A stretch of DNA of 64,000 bases, from assembly GCA_027307165.1 (NCBI GenBank), contig DAHUXM010000027.1:124001-188000 (forward strand). The letters are read 5' to 3'. Source of the DNA: Gemmatimonadota bacterium (GTDB lineage: Bacteria; Gemmatimonadota; Gemmatimonadetes; Gemmatimonadales; Gemmatimonadaceae). Below the pieces are notes generated by a model. It was not told where the DNA came from and ran no database searches. It saw only the letters and a program-made list of their open reading frames with translations. A program made the position numbers and the translations under genes. Numbering within the stretch: position 1 is the first letter of the stretch; every line of letters begins with the position of its first letter. Of this stretch, positions 14,709 to 23,587 are shown piece by piece.

Positions 14709-17633
14709 CTATTGTCGTTTTCCTTTCCCCTCTGCCGCGATCGCCCCGGCTGCGCCGGCTCTCCTCGGATCAGCGCCCGCGGTTACAGTCCTTTCACTGA
14801 ACGTGATTGCGGCTGCGTAGCCCATCCTGAGCTCGCCAGGTAACGAGATGAAACGAAGCCGGTGGCCGAATTTCTCGAGATCGCGCTCCACACTCGGCGC
14901 GAAGCCATCCTCGAGCTCGAGGACGAAGTCGCTGCGATTCCCCACGCGGTCGCGTGAAAGAAGAAAACGAGGAAGCTCGATTGCGTGCTGAACGTCCAGC
15001 TTTTGATCCAGCACTCCCTCGACGATGCTGTATACAGCGGACGTGATCCACGAGTTGCCCGCGGCACCAACCGCGAGCACGGGACGAAGCTTCGCGCCCG
15101 ATCCGTGGAAGACGATCGTGGGCGCAAGCGTGCTGCCGTTGCGCGCAAAGGGTGCGCGACCTCCGAACGCGGCGCTGTCGCTGCCGTACGACGTGACCTT
15201 GTCGTTGTAGAGGAAGCCGAGTCCCGGTGACACGTAGAAGCTCCCGCCCCAGGTGCCAAGCGTCTGAGTCACCGCTACCACGTTGCCATCTGCATCGCCG
15301 ACGGTGAATGCAGTGGTTCCGGTGCGATGACAGTCGCTCTCGCCCTCTTCGGCGTCCGTGCCGCCGCATTCTGTCGCAAGCATGTTGTTTCCGGCGTCGG
15401 CTCTACTCTGCTTGCGGCCGGTATCACTCGCTGCACCGCTCGCACTGTCCTTCTCGGCGCCACCAGTGCGCGCCATGCCGCACTTCGGTGTGTCGCCACT
15501 CAGCTCGCTGCTCGTGAGCGCGCGCTGCGGATCGAAGCAATTCCATCGTGCGCGCGCACTGTCCTTGCTCGTGAACGCGCTGATGTTCACCGGCCAGAGG
15601 CCGGGATCTGCGATGCGGTTGCGCGCCGATGGAACGAGCTTCCACGCTTCGATCATTGCGTGGATGGTGGCGGCATCTTCAGTATATGATGGGATCCGCG
15701 CCAAACGCTCGAGCATGTTGAGCTGCGCAACGAGCGTCGCACCGCCCGAAACTGGAGGGGCGCTCGAGTAAACAGTAAAGCCGCGGTAACTCCCGGCAAC
15801 CGGTTCACGCTCGGCGGCGTAGTAGCGCATGAGATCGCTCATGCGCATCGCGTTACCGTGTCCGCGCAGATCGGCGACCATTCGCCGGCCAACGGCGCCC
15901 CGATACACCGCATCTGCGCCGCTGTCGGCGATCTGTTGAAGTGACCAGGCGAGATCTGGATTGCGAAGTGTGTCGCCAGCTTGCAACGGCTTGCCGTCCG
16001 GGAAGAACAGCTTGCGACTTCCTTCGTACTTGAGGAAATGCTCTCGCTCCGTCGCGAGTGTGGTGGCAAGGCCATCGCTCACGACGTATCCGTTCCTTGC
16101 TGCGCGTATTGCGGGTGCGACGAGATCGGCCCACTTGACCTTGTGGCTCCCGTATTCCATCCATGCCTTGTGCATCCCTGCAATCGTGCCGGGTACGTTC
16201 GGAAGCACGGGGCCGTCGTCAGGATAGCGTCCGTTGACGAGGATCGCGTGCTCGTTGGTAAGGACGTCCTGTGGAAGCCGAGTCATGAACTCGATGACGA
16301 CGGGGCGCGGCATGGAATCGAGCCGGATGAGCATTTCGCCGTAGCCGCCGATCCCGCTCGCGTCGGGCTCCACGACGCCGAGTGCGAATGACACGGCTAC
16401 CGCTGCGTCGACGACGTTTCCACCCTTGCGAAGAATTTCGAGACCAGCTTGAGTGGCAACCGGATTCGCACTCGAGACGGCGGCGTGTCCGGTAGCTGGT
16501 TCGCGCAGCGATGGACGGCGCAACAGCGTCTCGTGCACGATCTTCGCGAGATCGTCATCGGATCTTGCCGCAAGCGCGCGCGGACGGAACGTGTCGCGGA
16601 GTGTCTCCCACTGCGTGTGACGCGACGCAGCATCCGGAGCCGAGTAATACAGCTGCGCGGTGCGCTGCCACGCGGCGTCGAATCGCGCGGCATTGCGATC
16701 GCGACGATCGACTGCGATCGCCAGCGTTGCGGAGTTTCCACTGTCGGGTGCTGGTGGTGCGGAGACATACCACAACTCGCCCGATCCCTTCTGTACTGCG
16801 CCCGCGGCGCGATCACCGAGACGATCCGGATCACCGTTGTAGCCGGGCGGCGGTGGTGGAAGCTCCACGAGCGCGAGCGTGTTTCCGCTGGGCGACCACG
16901 ATGGTGCAGCCCTGCGCGCGCTGACGAGATTCACGTAATCGTTATCCGGTGTGGTGATCCAGACACCAGCGGGACCGCTACGCGTGCCGAATGCGATCCG
17001 ATGCCCGTCCGGAGACCAGGTCGGATGCTCCACTTCGCGATTGGTGACTACCGTTGAAATGGAATCGCCATGCATTGAGGCAATGCGAAGCCTGCTCCCG
17101 GTTTCGGTGACTGCCACGAAGGCGATCTGCTTGCCATCGGGCGCGAAGGCAGGCCAACCTTCGGCGCCGGTCTTCGACTTGGTGAGGCGTCGCTCCTTTC
17201 CATCTGTCGAACGGATGTAGACCCGTGCAGTGGGACCGCGGCCGCGGACGAAGGCCAGCGTGCCGTCCGCCGCGAGCGCGGGATCGCTTTCCCATCCCCT
17301 GGAATCCGTTACACGCTGCGGAGGATTCGCTGTCGTGTTACCTGCGACGCCGAGCCGCACTTTGTAGAGTCGGGATCCGCCATCGCGATTGGACGCGAAC
17401 ACGAGTGAGGTGCCATCCGCGCTCCACGCCGGCTCGCGGTCCCATGCAGCTCCTGACGTGATCTGGATCCAGTTCGTGGCATCACCCGCAGAGCGCTGCA
17501 CCCAGATGTCGCCGTCGATGGCGAGTGCCAGGCGGCCGTCCGGTCCGTAGGCCGCGTCCTGTACGCCGCTGGTCGCCGTGCCGGGACTGGCTGCAGTCTG
17601 GAGGACGAGCAACATGGCTGCGAGCGGAACCAT
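14709..17633 (-). CDS. TolB-type beta-propeller fused to gamma-glutamyltransferase
   Basis: About 974 residues. A short signal peptide is followed by a six-bladed TolB/WD40-like propeller (repeated SPDG, WSADG and FAPDG motifs, to about residue 370), then a full gamma-glutamyltransferase domain: SANPVATQAGLEILRKGGNV, DAAVAVSFALGVVEPDASGI, and the autoprocessing site GTTAFTVGDADGNVVAV, where Thr773 corresponds to the N-terminal nucleophile of the small subunit. A low-complexity insert (about 720-765) precedes the cleavage site. Ordinary enzymes of this family are 550-600 residues and lack a propeller. It would cleave gamma-glutamyl bonds, for example of glutathione, in the periplasm. Start: AAGGAG sits before GTG/ATG at 17636/17633; the longer open frame is not used. 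Confidence 0.85.
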   Translation of the reverse strand: MVPLAAMLLVLQTAASPGTATSGVQDAAYGPDGRLALAIDGDIWVQRSAGDATNWIQITSGAAWDREPAWSADGTSLVFASNRDGGSRLYKVRLGVAGNTTANPPQRVTDSRGWESDPALAADGTLAFVRGRGPTARVYIRSTDGKERRLTKSKTGAEGWPAFAPDGKQIAFVAVTETGSRLRIASMHGDSISTVVTNREVEHPTWSPDGHRIAFGTRSGPAGVWITTPDNDYVNLVSARRAAPSWSPSGNTLALVELPPPPPGYNGDPDRLGDRAAGAVQKGSGELWYVSAPPAPDSGNSATLAIAVDRRDRNAARFDAAWQRTAQLYYSAPDAASRHTQWETLRDTFRPRALAARSDDDLAKIVHETLLRRPSLREPATGHAAVSSANPVATQAGLEILRKGGNVVDAAVAVSFALGVVEPDASGIGGYGEMLIRLDSMPRPVVIEFMTRLPQDVLTNEHAILVNGRYPDDGPVLPNVPGTIAGMHKAWMEYGSHKVKWADLVAPAIRAARNGYVVSDGLATTLATEREHFLKYEGSRKLFFPDGKPLQAGDTLRNPDLAWSLQQIADSGADAVYRGAVGRRMVADLRGHGNAMRMSDLMRYYAAEREPVAGSYRGFTVYSSAPPVSGGATLVAQLNMLERLARIPSYTEDAATIHAMIEAWKLVPSARNRIADPGLWPVNISAFTSKDSARARWNCFDPQRALTSSELSGDTPKCGMARTGGAEKDSASGAASDTGRKQSRADAGNNMLATECGGTDAEEGESDCHRTGTTAFTVGDADGNVVAVTQTLGTWGGSFYVSPGLGFLYNDKVTSYGSDSAAFGGRAPFARNGSTLAPTIVFHGSGAKLRPVLAVGAAGNSWITSAVYSIVEGVLDQKLDVQHAIELPRFLLSRDRVGNRSDFVLELEDGFAPSVERDLEKFGHRLRFISLPGELRMGYAAAITFSERTVTAGADPRRAGAAGAIAAEGKGKRQ

Positions 17634-17725
17634 CACTGGGTGATCTCCTTGAGTGGTCGGGGCAGGACCTGATCCGTGACCCCTCACCCCAACCGCGGAA
17701 AAGGACGGGAAGCAGAATTGCTTGA

Positions 17726-18115
17726 CTACGGTATGTACGCGATGCAGTCGATCTCGACGCGCAGTCCGTCGCCCGGCAGAGCCGCCGCCTGCACCGTCGT
17801 GCGAGCAGGACGGTGATCGCCGAACACGCGACCATAAACAGCGTTCATCCGGCTGAATTCGTTCATGTCGATGAGAAACACGCCGCAGCGCAGCACATGC
17901 TGCAGGCTGGATCCGGCCGCCTCGAGTATGGTCTGCACGTTCCTGAGGCACTGCTCCGTCTGACTTTCGACGTCTGCACCCGCCATGCGATTCGTGGCCG
18001 GATCGAGCGCGCCCTGTCCGGAGACGAACACCAGTCGCTCGAATCCCATCGCGGGAGAGTAAGGGCCGAGCGGCTTGGCTGAGCCGCTGGGTGTGATCGG
18101 GAAGTGATCGGGCAC
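17726..18115 (-). CDS. ridA: RidA-family enamine/imine deaminase
   Basis: About 129 residues of the RidA (YjgF/UK114) family, which hydrolyses reactive enamine and imine intermediates. Signatures are GPYSPAM, RLVFVSGQGALDP, SLQHVLRCGVFLIDMNEFSR and the closing PARTTVQAAALPGDGLRVEI, including the conserved Arg that binds the substrate carboxylate. The frame is open far upstream; the GTG at 18115 is chosen because it gives the usual family length, but no ribosome-binding site supports it. It lies 92 bp upstream of the propeller-GGT gene on the same strand and is divergent from the multicopper oxidase. Confidence 0.8.
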   Translation of the reverse strand: MPDHFPITPSGSAKPLGPYSPAMGFERLVFVSGQGALDPATNRMAGADVESQTEQCLRNVQTILEAAGSSLQHVLRCGVFLIDMNEFSRMNAVYGRVFGDHRPARTTVQAAALPGDGLRVEIDCIAYIP

Positions 18116-18234
18116 GATGCGTGGGGCTGTGAGTGAAATGGTACCGGAGCCTAGTGCGTTGGCTTGCGCGCCGGTAGTCGTAATCCTGCTGACGTGAATA
18201 TTCCGGGTATCACTGCTGCAGATGCAATTCGACC

Positions 18235-18251
18235 CCTGCCGCACCGGCAGG
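18235..18251 (+). promoter_or_regulatory. Dyad CCTGCCG-CAC-CGGCAGG upstream of the multicopper oxidase
   Basis: A perfect 7-bp inverted repeat with a 3-bp centre, about 155 bp before the assumed oxidase start. TTCGAC lies just upstream and GATACT just downstream, an arrangement reminiscent of MerR-family promoters, although the spacing between those boxes (23 bp) is longer than the usual 19. A hairpin in the leader RNA is the alternative. Confidence 0.3.
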
Positions 18252-18404
18252 TTGCAGATACTGCCATGGATCCGGAAGCGGGTGGCGGGGCCGAGCATTG
18301 GAAAGTTCTTCTTGCGGTTGCGCGCGACGCCGGTATCTTGGTGCCCTTGGTCAGGCCGTTCGCACCTGCGCAATCCGTCGCTCTCCACGCACAACGAGGC
18401 GTCG

Positions 18405-19874
18405 TTGAGTACTTCCGTTGGGCGTCCCGCGAACCTCCGCTCCATTGCTCGGAGCCTGATGGCGGCATCACTTGCGATGCCCATAGTACCAGTGGCTGCG
18501 CTGCGCGCGCAACCCGTGGTGGTGCAACAGGTCGGCTCCAAACCGGCTGCAGACACGCTCCGGAACCCACCGGTTCTGCGCAACATCTCCTCCAGACCGC
18601 ACACGGTCGAGGTAAACATCGTCGCGGCGCCAGCGCGGATTTCTGTTCTGCCGGGCCGTCTGACCGATGTGTATGCGTATAATGGATCCATTCCGGGTCC
18701 AACGCTGGAGGCGCGCGAAGGCGACCGCGTCATCATCCACTTTCGCAACGAGCTGCCGGAGGCGACAACCGTGCACTGGCACGGGGTGCATCTGCCTGCA
18801 AACATGGATGGCAGTCCGTTCGACCCTGTGCCGCCGGGCGGACACTACGATTACATCTTCAACATCCCACGCGGAACAGCCGGAACGTACTGGTATCACC
18901 CCCATCCCGATGGGCGAAGCGAGTACCAGGCTGCGATGGGGTTGTTCGGCGCATTCATCGTTCGCGCTGCCAATGATCCAATAGCGACGCTTCCGGAAAA
19001 GTTGCTCGTGCTGTCGGATAACCGGTTCCGACCCGATGGATCGATCGAGTTTGCCGACTCGAATTCCACCCAGTCAAACATCGACATGGAGAACGGGCGC
19101 GAAGGCAACGTGCTCTTCGTCAACGGCCAGGTCATGCCTTCCATCGTGATCCGGAAGGGCGAGGTCCAGCGTTGGCGCGTGGTCAATGCGTCGGCGGCGC
19201 GAGTGTACCGGCTTGCCATCCCCGGTCAGGTGCTGCTGCATGTGGGGAGTGACGATGGTTTGTTCGAGCACGCGGTGGAAAAGAACGACATCGTGGTTGC
19301 CAACTCCGAGCGAGTGGAGCTGCTCGTTCGTGGAACGGGGAAACCCGGGAGCGACGTGGAGCTCATGGATCTACCCTACGATCGCTACATGCCCCAGACT
19401 CGGCCGGCGGACTGGAATACGTCGCGTGCTCTGCTCGACTTGCACTATAGCGATCGGGTGATGCCGGCTCCCGTCACGCTGCCGACGACGTTTCGCGTCG
19501 TTCCAGCACTCGATACGGCGACTGCTACGGTTACTCGTACTGTCGTGCTGAGCCAGGGGATGATCAACGGACACACGATGGACATGTCACGCGTTGACAT
19601 GCAGGCATCGGTTGGCGCGACTGAGATATGGGACGTGGAGAACGTCGTTGGCATGGATCATCCATTTCACCTCCACGGATTTCAGTTTCAGGTGATCGAC
19701 CGGAACGGTGTACCGGAGCCGTTCCGCAGCTGGAAGGACGTCGTCAACATCCCCAAACACGAAGCCGTGCGATTCATTGTTCGCTACGCCGACTTTCCCG
19801 GGAAGTGGATGTTTCACTGTCACATCCTCGCGCACGAGGATCATGGCATGATGGCGGTTCTGCAAGTGCGATAA
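18405..19874 (+). CDS. Three-domain multicopper oxidase (laccase/CueO-like)
   Basis: About 490 residues with a signal segment containing Arg residues. All copper-binding clusters are present: HWHG (His124, His126), YWYHPH (His165, His167), HPFHLHG and HCHILAHEDHGM, so type 1, 2 and 3 sites are intact. It would oxidise phenols or cuprous copper in the periplasm and reduce oxygen to water. The TTG at 18405 after GAGG is preferred because it supplies a basic n-region to the signal peptide; ATG 18459 is the alternative. A c-type cytochrome gene follows after 19 bp, so the oxidase may draw electrons from it. A palindrome upstream may be a copper-responsive operator. Confidence 0.9.
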   Translation: MSTSVGRPANLRSIARSLMAASLAMPIVPVAALRAQPVVVQQVGSKPAADTLRNPPVLRNISSRPHTVEVNIVAAPARISVLPGRLTDVYAYNGSIPGPTLEAREGDRVIIHFRNELPEATTVHWHGVHLPANMDGSPFDPVPPGGHYDYIFNIPRGTAGTYWYHPHPDGRSEYQAAMGLFGAFIVRAANDPIATLPEKLLVLSDNRFRPDGSIEFADSNSTQSNIDMENGREGNVLFVNGQVMPSIVIRKGEVQRWRVVNASAARVYRLAIPGQVLLHVGSDDGLFEHAVEKNDIVVANSERVELLVRGTGKPGSDVELMDLPYDRYMPQTRPADWNTSRALLDLHYSDRVMPAPVTLPTTFRVVPALDTATATVTRTVVLSQGMINGHTMDMSRVDMQASVGATEIWDVENVVGMDHPFHLHGFQFQVIDRNGVPEPFRSWKDVVNIPKHEAVRFIVRYADFPGKWMFHCHILAHEDHGMMAVLQVR

Positions 19875-19893
19875 CCCCTACAAGGAGGTCAAA

Positions 19894-20586
19894 GTGACGC
19901 GAACCTTCCTTACGCGACTGCTTGCTGTCAGCTCATTAATATCTGCCGTCGCAATAGTGGGATGGGTGCACCAGAGTCCGGACGAAGCCGGCCGCGTCGC
20001 CCTGAAGTCGAATCACCCGACGACTTCTCCCGACGACGAGATTCTACTGGGAAGATCCCTGGTATTGAATCACGATTGCGCAGGGTGTCACGGCGGTGTC
20101 AGCCCGGCATCGAAGCAATGGCTCGCCGGCATGACGCGTCCCGACCAGGAGTTTCTGATCGGGCCCTGCGCGCTCAAGCTCGATGCAAAACCGTGCTGGC
20201 GCACGCGTCCGCGCAATCTCACACCGGACAATGCAACAGGCCTGGGGCGGTTCACCGAACGCCAGATATTCAACGCGCTGCGTTATGGCCTTCGTCCGGA
20301 GGACACGCCTGACGTCGACATCACGTCGGGTACTCCGGGCGTCGGCAACTTTCCGCAGCACCCGCACTATCTCGCTCCGCCGATGCCGTGGCCGGGTTGG
20401 CGCTACATGTCCGACAGGGAGCTGCAGGCGATCGCCGCATATCTCAAGCGCGCCGTCAAACCGGTGAGCAACAAGGTTCCGGAGAGCGAAGGGCCGCCCG
20501 ACTTCTGGGCGAGCGCTTACACCGTCGATCTGATCGGTCCCTATCCGCCGCCGGCATTCCCCGCTGCCAACGAGCGAGTTCCCTGA
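19894..20586 (+). CDS. Monohaem c-type cytochrome
   Basis: A 230-residue exported protein with an N-terminal hydrophobic segment and one CAGCH haem site (Cys62, Cys65, His66). A likely axial Met lies in APPMPWPGWRYMSDRELQAI, the usual helix-containing C-terminal part of cytochrome c domains. The GTG start is preceded by a textbook AAGGAGG. It begins 19 bp after the multicopper oxidase stop and is probably co-transcribed, which suggests an electron-transfer partnership. Beyond the haem domain, a Pro-rich tail (PPDFWASAYTVDLIGPYPPP) is unassigned. Confidence 0.85.
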   Translation: MTRTFLTRLLAVSSLISAVAIVGWVHQSPDEAGRVALKSNHPTTSPDDEILLGRSLVLNHDCAGCHGGVSPASKQWLAGMTRPDQEFLIGPCALKLDAKPCWRTRPRNLTPDNATGLGRFTERQIFNALRYGLRPEDTPDVDITSGTPGVGNFPQHPHYLAPPMPWPGWRYMSDRELQAIAAYLKRAVKPVSNKVPESEGPPDFWASAYTVDLIGPYPPPAFPAANERVP

Positions 20587-20591
20587 TGGAG

Positions 20592-20649
20592 AACGAAATA
20601 CGGGACAGCAGCCGCGGATCGAGTCCGAGCTGCCGTCCCGTGTTTCGTT
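20592..20649. terminator. Bidirectional terminator between cytochrome c and DinB genes
   Basis: A 21-bp imperfect inverted repeat (arms 20592-20612 and 20629-20649, two mismatches). The plus-strand stem ends in GTTTCGTT and begins with AACGAAA, so each strand has a U-rich side. It lies between converging stop codons. Confidence 0.65.
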
Positions 20650-21181
20650 ACTGCGCTGGCTGGCTCGACGGCGGTACCAGCCCGAGCATGCGCATGTAGG
20701 TAACCATGTTCCCGTAATGCTCGTTGTCGTGCGTCGCGTTTACCAGGAGCACACCGCCCTGTGTGAAATGCTGTCCGAACATTTCCACGGGTCCGCCCAG
20801 ATTCGAGGGCGGCACAGCATACGCGCGTGCACAGTACGTATTTGACTCATCCAGTGCCTTCACCAGCTCGGCCTTGGACATGTTCCGCTTCTCGAAGTCA
20901 TCTTCGGCGGGCACCTTTTCACCAAGTGCCGCGGCGCAGAACATCATCTGAGAGCCCGCGACGTGCGCGACGAGCTGACCGAAGCTTCGAACGGTCGCGA
21001 CCGGCTTGTACGCATAGGAGGATTCCGGCACCGCAGCCGCCGAACGAGCCAGGTACTTGCTGACGGTGACCCACTGGTCGCGCACTTCGGAATCGGGGGA
21101 GCGTGGCGACGAGCCAGGGGCCTGAGCGAACAAGGGCGGCGCAACAAGGAACGCCAACATAATCGCTGGGCGAATGAACAT
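20648..21181 (-). CDS. Exported DinB-family protein
   Basis: A 177-residue DinB-like four-helix protein preceded by a cleavable signal peptide (MFIRPAIMLAFLVAPPLFAQ), which is unusual for this mostly cytoplasmic family. The metal-binding histidines are visible: His in QLVAHVAGSQ, and HDNEH in NATHDNEHYGNMVTYMRM. DinB-fold proteins act as thiol-dependent transferases or are of unknown function; no partner thiol enzyme is adjacent. It appears monocistronic, flanked by terminators on both sides. Confidence 0.8.
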   Translation of the reverse strand: MFIRPAIMLAFLVAPPLFAQAPGSSPRSPDSEVRDQWVTVSKYLARSAAAVPESSYAYKPVATVRSFGQLVAHVAGSQMMFCAAALGEKVPAEDDFEKRNMSKAELVKALDESNTYCARAYAVPPSNLGGPVEMFGQHFTQGGVLLVNATHDNEHYGNMVTYMRMLGLVPPSSQPAQ

Positions 21182-21295
21182 GGTGAAGCTCCTAAGCGAG
21201 AGAGGGCCGACGATACTCGAATGTCGCGCCGGTCGGGATTGGACGCAAGGAGCAAGATGGTGTGTCCCGCTCCTGGAATCTCTCGCCGAATAGTG

Positions 21296-21328
21296 TGTGC
21301 GACGGGACCAACCTGATCCCGTCGCACA
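21296..21328 (-). terminator. Stem-loop terminator downstream of the PepSY gene
   Basis: A perfect 12-bp stem (21296-21307 with 21317-21328) around a 9-base loop, 15 bp after the stop codon of the PepSY gene on the minus strand. No clear T-tract follows. Confidence 0.6.
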
Positions 21329-21342
21329 ACCTGCGGTCCTCC

Positions 21343-21696
21343 CTACGGCTTCTTCTTCTCGCTCTTCGCCTCTTTCCGTTCGTCCTTCGGCGTCTCGTGT
21401 CCGACTTCCACTATCGCGCCAGTCTTTGCGTTGACGTTCACTTCGTCGATACCGCTCTTGCCGGTCGTCTTCATGTCGAACGAATAGATCAGGCGTCCCT
21501 TTTCCTGTTCCAGCTCCTGCGACTGAATCGACGCTTTCGGCAGACGCTTCATTGCGATTGCACGTGCAGAGTCGAGTGATATCTTCGCCTGCTTTGCCAG
21601 CGCGGGCGGGACGTCCGTCTTGGGCGTCGTTCCCTGCGCGAACAGCGGCGCGGCGATCAAAGTAGCGGCTGCTGCCGCGATCGATGCGATCTTCAT
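21343..21696 (-). CDS. PepSY-domain secreted protein
   Basis: A 117-residue small exported protein: signal peptide MKIASIAAAAATLIAAPLFA, then one PepSY domain (ISLDSARAIAMKRLPKASIQ, LEQEKGRLIYSFDMKTTGKS, IDEVNVNAKTGAIVEVGHE) and a strongly charged Lys/Glu tail. PepSY domains are thought to bind or inhibit peptidases or metals outside the cytoplasm. AGGAGA precedes the ATG at 21696. Its promoter region shares an 18-bp motif with the neighbouring YncE-like gene (see 21753-21770), which suggests common control. Confidence 0.85.
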   Translation of the reverse strand: MKIASIAAAAATLIAAPLFAQGTTPKTDVPPALAKQAKISLDSARAIAMKRLPKASIQSQELEQEKGRLIYSFDMKTTGKSGIDEVNVNAKTGAIVEVGHETPKDERKEAKSEKKKP

Positions 21697-21752
21697 GATG
21701 CTATCTCCTGTGATGGTTGAGCGCGGCGTGTACGTCGCGCCGATCATCTAAC

Positions 21753-21770
21753 CATACGGCGTCAACCTGT
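21753..21770 (-). promoter_or_regulatory. Shared upstream motif, copy 1 (before the PepSY gene)
   Basis: On the coding strand this reads ACAGGTTGACGCCGTATG, 57-74 bp upstream of the PepSY start. A 15-of-18 match lies before the YncE-like gene at 22958-22975, and a weaker copy (ACAGGT, 7 bp, GTACGG) before the winged-helix regulator at 29789-29806. It may be a promoter or operator; the factor is unknown. Confidence 0.35.
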
Positions 21771-21843
21771 CCCGCCGGTTACAACAAGAGCCCGATCGCC
21801 AAACGCTCGATCGAGCTCCTGCTGAACTCTCGCTGTGTGGATA

Positions 21844-22872
21844 CTACCGACTCATCTCGATCAACACGAACGATCCCGGCAATACGGGCGCACGCCTGCG
21901 CGGTGCACCAGCCACATGCGCGGGCGAAGGACCGAACTCCGCGGTAACTGTGTACAGTTTGTGAGTCTTTGGATCGAACGTCATGGTGCGCGCCGCTGGC
22001 ATCGTCCTGATAGTCTGCAATACGGCAAACGTGCCAGGCTTCGTCTCATGCGCGACTGTGATCGTGCCGTCTCCGTTGGAGCTGAACGCGAGGCCGGTAC
22101 CAGGATCGAACTTGTTTGCATCCACCCCGGATCCGATCGGAACTGTACCAACCACTGCACCGCGCTTGGTGTCGGAGATCGCCATCACCTTGCTGTGACA
22201 TCCGCTGAACAACCGCATGTGCGCGCGATCGATCGCCAATCCACTCGGCGCCTGGCACGGCGCCAGCGGCCAGCGACGCACCACCTTCATCGTGCGCGTG
22301 TCGATCTCCACGATCTGACTCTTGTCCTCGATGTTGGCGTACACCTTGCCGTTGCCGCCACTGACACCGAACTCCGGCTTGCCGTCGAGCGGAATGTTGG
22401 TGATGAGCTTGCCAGTTACCGGGTCGATCACCGATGACGAGCCAGCATCACCATTCATCGTGAAGATCCTGTTCGACGCATCATCGTAGAGAATTGCATC
22501 ATCGTCCACTGCAGCAACCGTCTTGCCTAGTACGCGAAGCGTCTTGAGATCGAACATGTACACGGTGCTGTCTTCACCTGATGTAACGAACCCATGTCCT
22601 GCACGGTATGCGAAGGCGATACCGTGCGCACGGTTGAGTCCCTTGATCTCACCGATCAGCTTTCCGTTGGACGGATCCACCACCATTACGCGATTGTCGC
22701 GTGCAATGAAGATGCGGTGCCCCACGGTATCGAACGCAAGGTAGTCCCAGCTTCCGTCGCCGCCGAGCTTGTAGCGGTTGGTGATGTGGTACTGGCCGTT
22801 CTGCGCGGTAAGCGCGAGCGGAACCGCAAGCGTCGCGATCAGGGCGAGCTTACCGATGGTACGTAATGTCAT
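21844..22872 (-). CDS. YncE-family beta-propeller protein (exported)
   Basis: A 342-residue exported protein: signal peptide (ending LALTAQ) and a seven-bladed YVTN/YncE-like propeller with repeated VDPSNGKLIG, DLKTLRVLG, IDPVTGKLI and IDTRTMKVV strands. Such proteins are secreted scaffolds, some binding DNA or metals; no catalytic residues are evident. No strong ribosome-binding site precedes the ATG. It lies on the same strand as the PepSY gene with a 147-bp gap, and the two carry the same promoter-region motif, so they may respond to the same regulator even if transcribed separately. Confidence 0.82.
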   Translation of the reverse strand: MTLRTIGKLALIATLAVPLALTAQNGQYHITNRYKLGGDGSWDYLAFDTVGHRIFIARDNRVMVVDPSNGKLIGEIKGLNRAHGIAFAYRAGHGFVTSGEDSTVYMFDLKTLRVLGKTVAAVDDDAILYDDASNRIFTMNGDAGSSSVIDPVTGKLITNIPLDGKPEFGVSGGNGKVYANIEDKSQIVEIDTRTMKVVRRWPLAPCQAPSGLAIDRAHMRLFSGCHSKVMAISDTKRGAVVGTVPIGSGVDANKFDPGTGLAFSSNGDGTITVAHETKPGTFAVLQTIRTMPAARTMTFDPKTHKLYTVTAEFGPSPAHVAGAPRRRAPVLPGSFVLIEMSR

Positions 22873-22957
22873 TTACGGTTCTCGAATAGACGCGGGACCG
22901 TGGCTGCCATCGAGTGGAAGCCATGGTCCGGCATGTGGGCTGCAAGTGAGCTGGAAT

Positions 22958-22975
22958 CTTACAGCGCCAACCTGT
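22958..22975 (-). promoter_or_regulatory. Shared upstream motif, copy 2 (before the YncE-like gene)
   Basis: On the coding strand: ACAGGTTGGCGCTGTAAG, 86-103 bp before the YncE-like start. It differs from the PepSY copy at three positions only (A/G, C/T, T/A). No longer homology surrounds the two copies, so this is not simply a duplicated segment. Confidence 0.35.
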
Positions 22976-23125
22976 CAGCGGGCTTACGCACGCGTCGTTT
23001 CCGCGACAGCATCACGTCGCGAAATTTCTGCCCGTTTGCGCGCGTCGTGTCGCCGTGCTACGTGAACCGCACGCGGATGACGGATCGGCCTGTCCGCGCA
23101 ACTACCGCAGGATCGCTACCTGCAG

Positions 23126-23587
23126 CTACGGCTGGATCGGGAACGGTGCGTTGCGGAAGACTTCGGCTTCTGTCTTGTAGCCGCCGCGTGGTGCCTGTTG
23201 CACCGGCGTTGGACGACGTGTTGCCTCACCGGTTGCGGGCGTTGGTGTTACGGCCGTCGGCGCGGCAGCTACTGCTTGCGGTGGCGTCACCGGTTGCGGC
23301 GCAGCTGCGACCGGCTGGACAACTGCAGGCGGCGGCGCTCTGTGCTCGGCCACCTGCTTCTGCGCTGGCGCGGGTGCGCGTTGCGCTTCCGGGACTCGCT
23401 CGACCGAGGAAACCACATCGCGACTACCTGAGGTGGGAGCGAGCGTGAGCGAAGACGACGTCGACGATGCCGCGTCGAGATCTCTGCTCAGATCCGAAGA
23501 TGGCCTGGCCGGCGCGTTGCACGCCGCCACGCCAGTGACAGCGACCATCGTCAGTCCGGATAGCCATACCGAGCGTCGTGTCTTCAC
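23126..23587 (-). CDS. Hypothetical Pro/Ala-rich lipoprotein
   Basis: About 153 residues. The leader VKTRRSVWLSGLTMVAVTGV ends at the lipobox VAAC, followed by a Ser-rich stretch and a long low-complexity Pro/Ala/Val/Gln region (about 65-130), then GGYKTEAEVFRNAPFPIQP. GGAGG stands 5 bp before the GTG at 23587; an upstream in-frame GTG at 23599 overlaps that ribosome-binding site and is less likely. The Pro-rich part suggests an extended periplasmic spacer. No domain is recognised. Confidence 0.65.
   Translation of the reverse strand: MKTRRSVWLSGLTMVAVTGVAACNAPARPSSDLSRDLDAASSTSSSLTLAPTSGSRDVVSSVERVPEAQRAPAPAQKQVAEHRAPPPAVVQPVAAAPQPVTPPQAVAAAPTAVTPTPATGEATRRPTPVQQAPRGGYKTEAEVFRNAPFPIQP

Noticed and set aside
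18164-18682. A 172-codon plus-strand frame upstream of and overlapping the multicopper oxidase
   Set aside because: Its second half overlaps the conserved oxidase frame and no domain is recognised.
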